The position numbers and the translations under genes were made by a program. Positions 58,303 to 64,000 of a stretch of DNA of 64,000 nt are shown in pieces. The notes beneath the pieces were generated by a model. That model made no database searches, was not told the origin of the DNA, and was given only the letters and a program-made list of their open reading frames with translations. Within the stretch, counting starts at the first letter, position 1, and every line of letters starts with the position of its first letter. Source of the DNA: Prevotella sp. (GTDB taxonomy: Bacteria; Bacteroidota; Bacteroidia; Bacteroidales; Bacteroidaceae); the NCBI GenBank assembly GCA_016285055.1, contig JAEEPZ010000002.1:35851-99850 (forward strand), read 5' to 3'.

Positions 58303-58407
58303 ATTCCCAGCGTGGGAATAATTTATTCCCAGCCTGGGAATAATTCGTTCCCAGCGTGGGAATGTTTTATTCCCAGCCTGGGAATATTTTGTTCCCAGGC
58401 TGGGAAT
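58303..58407. repeat. 22-bp-period palindrome array, family C
   Basis: Five 17-bp palindromes of the type (A/G)TTCCCAGCGTGGGAAT begin at 58303, 58325, 58347, 58369 and 58391, separated by 5-nt AT-rich spacers. The centre varies (GCG, GCC, GGC). It lies between the convergent HTCS and DUF6078-like genes. Confidence 0.9.
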
Positions 58408-58496
58408 AATTCTTATCCTTGCTGTTTTTTTTTGAATCGCCTTAGTGAAAATGATGCCGCTTGCTTTCTGTAGAGGCAAACGGTGATGGGCAACTG

Positions 58497-58973
58497 TTAG
58501 TCAAAGTCCCAATCCGTAACGTAATGGTCAAAACGGATGCCCTCGGTGCTGCCAAACTTGGCGAGAACATCCAGAATCTCCTCCTGCTCTTTGGGCGTGA
58601 GCCGTTTCTCACCGTGATGCACCCGATAATACGGGCCATTGCCGCTACCGAACAAGGCGTGCACACGCTGGCGGGCCTCAGCCTTATCCCGTCGAGGCAC
58701 GTTGTCATAGATTTTCGTGAAGCCCCATGCTTTCTCCACCAGTCTCTTCTCACGGAAACAGCGGCACTTGCCCGACTCCCAGGCTGTAGGAAAGATGGCA
58801 GCGCCTTCATATTGTTCTTTGGACATCAGCAGCCATGCCTGATAATGCATGCACCTGTCTTTATCCCCACACTCGCTGTTGAAACACAAGGGATAGCCCC
58901 AAGGTATATCTTCCGCTTTCAGCTCTCTTTCTTCCATATCAGTATCATTTATAGTTAGTTGTTGTGACATCAT
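58497..58973 (-). CDS. DUF6078-like small Cys-rich protein
   Basis: About 158 residues from the Met at 58973 (MMSQQLTIND; further Mets at -5 codons and at MEERELKAED make the start uncertain). Four Cys in the N-terminal part (CFNSECGDKDRCMHY, then CRC farther on) suggest a metal site. The rest is charged and helical (RRDKAEARQRVHALFGSGNGPYYRVHHGEKRLTPKEQEEIL), the latter like a small DNA- or RNA-binding helix-turn-helix. I associate it with DUF6078, a family common in Prevotella with no known function; family call moderate. Monocistronic, with a TAACTTTGT box around 58987-58995 just upstream. Confidence 0.55.
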   Translation of the reverse strand: MMSQQLTINDTDMEERELKAEDIPWGYPLCFNSECGDKDRCMHYQAWLLMSKEQYEGAAIFPTAWESGKCRCFREKRLVEKAWGFTKIYDNVPRRDKAEARQRVHALFGSGNGPYYRVHHGEKRLTPKEQEEILDVLAKFGSTEGIRFDHYVTDWDFD

Positions 58974-59089
58974 CGATTTTGACTGCACAAAGTTACATAT
59001 TTCTTTCGAAACAAAAAAGAAAATCGGATTCTATTTCTCTGTCTTAGCCTAAAAAAACGATTACTTAATGTCTTTGCCATATTGGCCGC

Positions 59090-59121
59090 TGAACACTTTT
59101 AACAGCCCTTTGCTTTTCCTG
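59090..59121 (-). repeat. Dispersed 32-bp repeat, inverted relative to 33013-33044
   Basis: The core AAAAGCAAAGG, one variable base, CTGTTAAAAGTGT is shared with 33013-33044. It lies in the 58989-59390 gap, in which I see no gene. Confidence 0.55.
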
Positions 59122-59390
59122 ACTGGTGCCCTGCCGTGAATAATACAGGTTAAATAGGTTATATCAGCCGTTTTGTGTCTTTTCATTCATAATTTATACC
59201 ATAACTGTTTGGCATGTCACAAATTCTTCGTTCTTTTGCACCCGAAAAGTGTGCCACGATGATGGCCGCAATTGTTCAACCCCTAAACCCTGACTGCCTA
59301 TGGGATGACATAAGACATTTAAGACATCATACAGGAGTACCCTCCCGCCAATTGTGACAGCCATGATATACTGCGCGTTTTGAGTGTACT

Positions 59391-60437
59391 TCAATTGGAT
59401 TCTGCAAATAATCTCTTTATTCTCATCAAGACTTCGTAAGTCGGTCTGATTGTTACAATATCAGTAGGGATGCTTGAATAGCCGTATTCAATAGATGTTA
59501 TGAAGGATTGTATCTCGCTGTAGTAGCCTTGCGAATAGATTTGGTTGTTAAGAAGTATGGGAGTAAAGTTGTTACGGGCATAAAGGTATTCGATGGTTTT
59601 GTTATGCTTGTGGACTTTCTCGTATGGGATACCGAGGATGGAGGAGGGCTTTGGCTCGAAGGTCAGCAGCTCCATCTGAGATAGGCGGTAGATTCCTTTT
59701 GACGTACAGACTTTGAGGGATTCCTCTGCAGATGTCCAGGTATAGGATGTAGATAGTTCGAGGGTGCCGACGATGTGGGGATGACGGAGCATGATGATGT
59801 AGGACGCTGGGGCTACTTGTTGACATACTATGATTTCTGGTTTTCCAAAAAGATAGGTAACAAGGTCTAAAGGATGGATGTAAAGGTCGAGCAAAGCATT
59901 ACCCTCGGGATAGTTGCCAGCGAGATAATGGAGGTCGTAATTGATGAGATGCTCTTTGCGCAGACGCCTTTGAAGGATTTGCACGGCAGGGGCATAGCGT
60001 TTTTGTGAGCCAACCATAGCGACAGGTGAACCATAAAGTCGCTGCTGGTCTATAAGTGCATCAAGTTCCTGTAGTGTCTGGCAGGGTGGTTTCTCAATGA
60101 ACAATGACTTACCGCTTTTCAATATCTGCGAGGCGATGGAGAAATGGGCAGAAGGAGAAGCAGAGACAAAAATACCTTTCACTTCATCATCGTTCAATAT
60201 CGTGTCAAGCGAGGTCGTTGCTTTCACATGGGGAAACTTCCGTTCTATCAGCCTGGACTTTCTTTCTGATGTGACGCAGATGTATTTCAACGGTACTCCA
60301 AGGTAATGAAGCACTGGGTAAAGGTTTGTGAGCGAGTGCTGGCCCATGCCAACGAAGGCATAAGAATATTGGTACGTTTGGGCGAGAAAGCGCTCTGTAC
60401 GATACCGTTTGTATCGGTCTATCAATTGCTGTATCAT
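59391..60437 (-). CDS. Gfo/Idh/MocA family oxidoreductase paired with the radical SAM gene
   Basis: The 348-residue protein has an N-terminal Rossmann half with AFVGMGQHSLTNLYPVL as the nucleotide loop, VKGIFVSASPSAHFSIASQIL and the family EKP motif (LFIEKPPCQTLQELDAL). The C-terminal half has the conserved GNALLDLYIHPLDLVTYLFG, containing the family His. Members oxidise or reduce sugars, inositols and related compounds with NAD(P). The 27 N-terminal residues before the Rossmann fold are an extra basic/aromatic helix. Start ATG at 60435-60437 overlaps the upstream stop by 4 bp, so the two are translated together. Substrate unknown. Base composition is AT-richer than the pectin locus. Confidence 0.88.
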   Translation of the reverse strand: MIQQLIDRYKRYRTERFLAQTYQYSYAFVGMGQHSLTNLYPVLHYLGVPLKYICVTSERKSRLIERKFPHVKATTSLDTILNDDEVKGIFVSASPSAHFSIASQILKSGKSLFIEKPPCQTLQELDALIDQQRLYGSPVAMVGSQKRYAPAVQILQRRLRKEHLINYDLHYLAGNYPEGNALLDLYIHPLDLVTYLFGKPEIIVCQQVAPASYIIMLRHPHIVGTLELSTSYTWTSAEESLKVCTSKGIYRLSQMELLTFEPKPSSILGIPYEKVHKHNKTIEYLYARNNFTPILLNNQIYSQGYYSEIQSFITSIEYGYSSIPTDIVTIRPTYEVLMRIKRLFAESN

Positions 60438-61489
60438 AAAGTCTTGAAGTGTTGGTTATAAGTTGTGTGCGGGTCTTCCGTCCACTGGTATGGGCCATAG
60501 AATTTCTCAATAAGCCGTTTGGGCAGAAGTCGCTCCATGTTTCGCATGAGAATGATGTCGTACTTGCGGTGGAAGTTAATCCAGCAGTCGTTGCAGTTCT
60601 TCGAGTAGTGGCACTGTGTCTGGCTGGATGTCGCGCCGTTGAAGATCTCGTCGAGAGATTGGTGGTGGATGTTGCCGAGAATGACGTCAAGATTCTGGCA
60701 GAGTGGCACGTCACCATTGCTATGGATGACAAGGCTGCTCATGATGCTTTGGCAGCGCAAACGCAAATGCCCATTGCGCCACTGGTCGTAGAGTGCCACA
60801 AAGTCGAAGTTCTCTTGTGTCTGGTGGATGCTCGCAGGAATCTGACTGATGAAGTCCGAGGCAGTCAGCAGTTCGCTCGTTGTGTCGAAGAAGGCCATCG
60901 TCCCATAGATGCCGATGCGCACATCCACGCCGTAGTGCTTGGCAATGTCGATGACAAAAGCCATATCATCGAATGAGTTCCACGGCGACAGACAGAACAT
61001 CAGCGACAATGATACCTCATCTTTTAAGGTTTCCACCACCTGAATCACGCGGTCATAACCGTTGCAGCCACGCATCCGCTGGTAAGTCTCGCGACCACCG
61101 TCGAGAGAGACGTACAGATGCCGGGGCTGATAGAGGCGGACGGCATCTATAACACGACGGGGCGCGAGACAATTGGAAAGCAGCGTATAGTTCGGGTGAT
61201 ACTCGCGGAACCACGCCATGATTTCCGCAGCCTGCGGATGCAGGATGAACTCGCCGCCCTCCAGTCCTACGGTTGTCCGTTTGGTGATGCACTTGCTTTG
61301 CATGATTCGACGGATGTCATTGAGCGATAGATGTTCCACTTTCTTCTGCCAGATATTGCAGTGCTTGCAGCGTGACTGGCAGGCGGTCGTCGAGTAAATC
61401 ATCAGTTGTGACAGCCGCTTGTGTCGTGGCCGAATGATGTTGTTCAGATAGAGGTAACCATTGTAGGCATAATCGTAAATCGTGTACAT
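60434..61489 (-). CDS. Radical SAM/SPASM-type protein, candidate ECF-regulon member
   Basis: The 351-residue protein has the radical SAM motif CQSRCKHC near residues 38-45, LEGGEFILHPQA (the GGE-type SAM contact), and a C-terminal set of Cys (CQSIMSS, LCQNLDVILGN, CHYSKNCNDCW) consistent with a SPASM or twitch auxiliary cluster. Such proteins modify peptides or small molecules or act as dehydrogenases; no precursor peptide gene was seen nearby. The first 30 residues (YDYAYNGYLYLNNIIRPR) are an amphipathic aromatic stretch. It is coupled to the oxidoreductase by a 4-bp overlap. GTGCAGTC-N16-GACT lies 28 bp before the start, inside a 15-bp inverted repeat. Confidence 0.88.
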   Translation of the reverse strand: MYTIYDYAYNGYLYLNNIIRPRHKRLSQLMIYSTTACQSRCKHCNIWQKKVEHLSLNDIRRIMQSKCITKRTTVGLEGGEFILHPQAAEIMAWFREYHPNYTLLSNCLAPRRVIDAVRLYQPRHLYVSLDGGRETYQRMRGCNGYDRVIQVVETLKDEVSLSLMFCLSPWNSFDDMAFVIDIAKHYGVDVRIGIYGTMAFFDTTSELLTASDFISQIPASIHQTQENFDFVALYDQWRNGHLRLRCQSIMSSLVIHSNGDVPLCQNLDVILGNIHHQSLDEIFNGATSSQTQCHYSKNCNDCWINFHRKYDIILMRNMERLLPKRLIEKFYGPYQWTEDPHTTYNQHFKTL

Positions 61490-61493
61490 AAAA

Positions 61494-61537
61494 ATTCGTT
61501 GCAGTTTCTACTTATAAAGTCTGAAACTGCAACGAAT
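61494..61537. repeat. Perfect 15-bp inverted repeat in the radical SAM promoter region
   Basis: ATTCGTTGCAGTTTC (61494-61508) and its exact complement GAAACTGCAACGAAT (61523-61537), 14-nt loop. It embraces the -10-like GACT and ends at the -35-like GTGCAGTC. Confidence 0.75.
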
Positions 61538-61545
61538 GACTGCAC
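61518..61545 (-). promoter_or_regulatory. Candidate ECF promoter of the radical SAM-oxidoreductase genes
   Basis: Minus strand: GTGCAGTC (61545-61538), 16 nt, GACT (61521-61518), then TTATAAGTAGAA. Start codon 28 bp downstream of GACT. Same layout as at 62165-62192 and 63916-63943. Confidence 0.7.
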
Positions 61546-61556
61546 AGAGAGCGTGA

Positions 61557-62132
61557 TTATTTCTTCAACTTTCCCTTGCTTTCAAGATATTTCGTGAATG
61601 TCTCCCACTGGGTCGCCCGTTTTGCACGATTGGTCTTCACCTGCTCGTCGTTGAGGAACTGCGGCGTATTGGGATAGCAGTCATAGAGATAGTAGCGATT
61701 GCTATCGATGACTTCGCCGTCCTCAATCTTGCCACAGCAGAGTACCAGATCATTGAATACCTGGCTACAGATGAGACCGACAAAGGTACTGCCAGAAAAG
61801 AGTTTCTGGTCGCCCAGACGGAATTCTACGCCAGAAAGCAGGCGCAGCTTCTCGTATAGAGGCTCCTCCATGGCGTGAAAGCGCAGTTCACGGGTATTCA
61901 CATCGAACCATTCAATGTCATCTTCTGTAAATACTTCGTAAACATCACCTTCTGACAATCCTGTAGGCAACGTGCAATAGCCACGAGCAAAAAGCCGGGT
62001 CTCTTCTTGCAAACTGTCTTCAGACCTCATACTGACTCCATCGTCATCGCTGCTGCAGGCTGCCAGCGGCATTGCAAAACTGGCAATGGTTATCGCCATC
62101 GTCCAGATACTGTTCTTGATGTTTTTCTTCAT
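61557..62132 (-). CDS. Small lipoprotein downstream of the sigma-barrel gene
   Basis: The ATG at 62130-62132 gives MKKNIKNSIWTMAITIASFAMPLAACSSDDDG, a lipoprotein signal with lipobox LAAC followed by Ser/Asp residues, as in Bacteroidota surface export signals. The 191-residue product has a folded domain (GDVYEVFTEDDIEWFDVNTREL, LYEKLRLLSGVEFRLG, YYLYDCYPNTPQFLNDEQV) and a Lys-rich end. I do not recognise the family. It lies 62 bp after the sigma-barrel gene and has its own copy of GTGCAGTC-N16-GACT. A role as a surface partner or ligand binder of the sigma-barrel is an inference from position and promoter only. Confidence 0.7.
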   Translation of the reverse strand: MKKNIKNSIWTMAITIASFAMPLAACSSDDDGVSMRSEDSLQEETRLFARGYCTLPTGLSEGDVYEVFTEDDIEWFDVNTRELRFHAMEEPLYEKLRLLSGVEFRLGDQKLFSGSTFVGLICSQVFNDLVLCCGKIEDGEVIDSNRYYLYDCYPNTPQFLNDEQVKTNRAKRATQWETFTKYLESKGKLKK

Positions 62133-62164
62133 AACTAAAAAGTTTTGTAATCTTCTACTTATAT

Positions 62165-62192
62165 AGTCCGTCGAACTACGAAAAGACTGCAC
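62165..62192 (-). promoter_or_regulatory. Candidate ECF promoter of the lipoprotein gene
   Basis: Minus strand: GTGCAGTC (62192-62185), 16 nt, GACT (62168-62165), then ATATAAGTAGAA, nearly the same as at the radical SAM gene (TTATAAGTAGAA). It overlaps the 5' end of the gap; the start codon is 33 bp from GACT. Confidence 0.7.
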
Positions 62193-62194
62193 GC

Positions 62195-63889
62195 TTACCA
62201 CGTAAATCTGATGCCCAACGGCAATGAGAATGTGAACGGATGCTCTGTGCGGTAGGTCTCGATGTCGCTGCCCGTCGGGATGTAGTATTGCAGACTTGGC
62301 TCGGCAAAGAGTCCGATGCTGGGCGTGAGGTTGTACTGCAAACCGAGACCAGTGCCGACTGACCACTGCCACGGGACGCGGAGGGTGGTCTTGTCCGTGG
62401 CCTCCAATGCACCATGCAAGTAATAGTTCGTGTTGAACGGCGAATAGATAGGAATTTCCATCGTCACGCCGAGGCTGCCGTAGAGGCTCCACGCCTTGCC
62501 AGTGTACATATTGCAGATGCCCTTTACGGGGATGCCGAGGTAGTGAATGGTCTGCTGCTCTTTGATGGTATTGCCGTTTGAACCCATCTCAAACTCAGAC
62601 TTCAGACGGCTGTAACTTAGTCCAGTTTCCAGACTAAAGCGATTACTCAGTTTATACTTCAATGCCAACGAGAAGCTGATTGGCATATAGTGGTGGCTCT
62701 TGCGCACAATCTTGTCATTACCTGGCTGATTGGCATTGTTCAAGGCGATGTTCATGATGACGCTGCGGGTGTGACTCCTGCCGTCGTCGGGATTGTCCGC
62801 CAAGAAGGCTGCATAGTCGCTCCAGTTCTCGAAGGTGACAGGCGATGGCGGCTCGCCGCTGATGACTAACGTTGGCATTTCCGTGAAGCTGTATGGACGG
62901 TTATAGTTCTGCTCGCCAAAGCCTCCGGTGTATGCGAGGTCCACCGACCACTTTCGCTGACGACTGGTGCCGATGGCTGGCTTGTCGGGGAACAGGTCGG
63001 CAATGTCGTAATGCGGTAACTCTACCTTGCGTATAGCCTTTGTCGTATCCGTCCCAATGGTATCAGTTACCATCTGCTCTTGGGCTATAAAATTATATAA
63101 TGTATCAGACGTGACAGAATCCACTGTTTGGGCAATGACCGATTGCGGGGTGTCAGTTGCAATGAAAGTGGTACGATTCACTGGTAGATGAACAATCACA
63201 GGCTTCTGCGGCTGCTCCGTTTGAGAATCTTTCGTCGATTCTTTGGGTGTCTCTTTCTGCTTCGCCACAATTGGCTTTTCATCCTTGACAGCATTATCTC
63301 CTTTCCTGAGCAAAAAGAACGTAACAGGAACAAGTAGCAACAGAAGCCCGGCAACCCAATACTGCTTCATCATCTTGCGCAGCATCTTCTTCGCCCGTGC
63401 CAGTTGCGACGATGACGAATGTGGCTCTATGCCCAGCATATTGGCAATCTCCTTGTGCGACATTCCTTCGAACACCGACAGCCGGAACACCTGCCCGTAG
63501 CCCTCAGGCAATCTGTCTATCATCCTAACAATCTCACTTAGCGGGACACCTCTCACATCCTTTTCCTCGTTTTCGGTAGCAATCAGCTCTGTTTTGCCTG
63601 TCTCGTCAAGCGAAACCGTTGGCAATGCCTCCTGATGATCCTTACATTTGGATGCCACGTTTCTCGTGATGGCCATCATCCAAGCCTCTACCCGGCTGAC
63701 ATCGCGCAATCTGTCGAACGAAGTGAAGATAATCACGAAAGCGTCGTGCAATACATCCTCCACCGTCTGCTCGTCGCTGATATAGCGTCGGCACACACCC
63801 CTCATCCGCTGGGCGTATGCCATGTACAGTTCTCCGAGGGCATCCGCATCCCCCTGCTTGCACCGTTCTATCAGCCGTGTTATCTCCAT
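62195..63889 (-). CDS. ECF sigma factor fused to a transmembrane segment and a C-terminal beta-barrel
   Basis: The start chosen is the ATG at 63887-63889 (MEITRLIERCKQGD), because the promoter's GACT lies only 2 bp before the next in-frame Met upstream (63913) and the sigma region-2 fold begins here. Residues about 1-80 are sigma region 2 (LGELYMAYAQRMRGVCRRYI), 110-170 are region 4 (LPEGYGQVFRLSVFEGMSHKEIANMLGI). A hydrophobic helix (YWVAGLLLLLVPVTFFLL) lies at about 178-195. A Lys/Thr/Pro linker runs to about 310. The rest resembles a small outer-membrane beta-barrel (WSVDLAYTGGFG, FSLALKYKLSNRFSLETGLSYS, ending FTFSLPLGIRFTW). About 564 residues. No stop or frameshift separates the parts. 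Most likely a membrane-tethered sigma factor. Confidence 0.85.
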   Translation of the reverse strand: MEITRLIERCKQGDADALGELYMAYAQRMRGVCRRYISDEQTVEDVLHDAFVIIFTSFDRLRDVSRVEAWMMAITRNVASKCKDHQEALPTVSLDETGKTELIATENEEKDVRGVPLSEIVRMIDRLPEGYGQVFRLSVFEGMSHKEIANMLGIEPHSSSSQLARAKKMLRKMMKQYWVAGLLLLLVPVTFFLLRKGDNAVKDEKPIVAKQKETPKESTKDSQTEQPQKPVIVHLPVNRTTFIATDTPQSVIAQTVDSVTSDTLYNFIAQEQMVTDTIGTDTTKAIRKVELPHYDIADLFPDKPAIGTSRQRKWSVDLAYTGGFGEQNYNRPYSFTEMPTLVISGEPPSPVTFENWSDYAAFLADNPDDGRSHTRSVIMNIALNNANQPGNDKIVRKSHHYMPISFSLALKYKLSNRFSLETGLSYSRLKSEFEMGSNGNTIKEQQTIHYLGIPVKGICNMYTGKAWSLYGSLGVTMEIPIYSPFNTNYYLHGALEATDKTTLRVPWQWSVGTGLGLQYNLTPSIGLFAEPSLQYYIPTGSDIETYRTEHPFTFSLPLGIRFTW

Positions 63890-63915
63890 CGTGAACATAA
63901 CGTCTCTATCCATTA

Positions 63916-63943
63916 AGTCCTACAACAGAGAAAAAGACTGCAC
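63916..63943 (-). promoter_or_regulatory. Candidate autoregulatory ECF promoter of the sigma-barrel gene
   Basis: Minus strand: GTGCAGTC (63943-63936), 16 nt, GACT (63919-63916), then TAATGGATAG. Distance from GACT to the chosen ATG (63889) is 27 bp, close to the 28 and 33 bp of the other two sites. Confidence 0.68.
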
Positions 63944-64000
63944 CACCACCCACTTTTTTTAATAGTTTTTACAGTCTTTAGCAGAAAAAGGCCTTTTCGT

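Noticed and set aside
58981..58988. A fourth GTGCAGTC next to the DUF6078-like gene
   Set aside because: GACT is not present 16 nt downstream (the word there is CAAC), and GTGC forms part of a TAACTTTGT box, so it is probably coincidental.

Overview
The window looks like a piece of a Bacteroidota chromosome, most likely Prevotellaceae (Prevotella/Segatella/Xylanibacter, rumen or gut type). The basis is the SusC/SusD pair, a hybrid two-component regulator, BspA-type surface proteins, C-termini of the type 'DLQGRR...KG(L/I)Y...GKK', and TAnnTTTG promoter boxes in front of many genes. No rRNA, tRNA, CRISPR array or insertion sequence was found.

Layout. (1) 1-4543: DNA-repair genes (partial AlkD-like protein, a DUF4130/TIGR03915 protein and its radical SAM partner) and a GNAT-like protein. 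(2) 4583-9747: a GH95 enzyme, then a rightward housekeeping run (nitroreductase, DUF2520 protein, KdsC-like phosphatase, Maf). (3) 9970-18167: an arabinoxylan cluster, with GH51, GH43 and GH43-CBM6 leftward and a divergent GH10 xylanase-esterase. (4) 18781-31339: an operon for two giant surface proteins; the upstream one is split by an in-frame TAG. (5) 31690-34046: a BspA-like LRR protein and an Rpn-type nuclease. (6) 34645-58231: a pectin (rhamnogalacturonan-I type) utilisation locus with GH2, a propeller-DUF362 protein, SusD, SusC, PL11 lyase and an 899-residue protein leftward, and a GH35-like lipoprotein, a CBM9-like/PKD protein and the HTCS regulator rightward. (7) 58497-63889: a small DUF6078-like protein, a Gfo/Idh/MocA oxidoreductase, a radical SAM/SPASM protein, a lipoprotein and an ECF sigma factor fused to a transmembrane segment and a beta-barrel.

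Two regulatory circuits can be read directly. In the pectin locus, a 46-bp block recurs at 45389-45434 and 51286-51331, each exactly 25 bp from a minus-strand -7 box; it is a strong candidate HTCS operator. At the right end, GTGCAGTC-N16-GACT lies in front of the sigma-barrel gene, the lipoprotein gene and the radical SAM gene. This suggests an autoregulated ECF regulon of four genes whose sigma factor is carried on the same polypeptide as its presumed envelope sensor. This is the best candidate for an undescribed system here.

The intergenic regions are rich in palindromes. Three array families of unrelated sequence share one 22-bp period, two palindromic elements are inserted in frame inside coding sequences, and several longer inverted or dispersed repeats occur.
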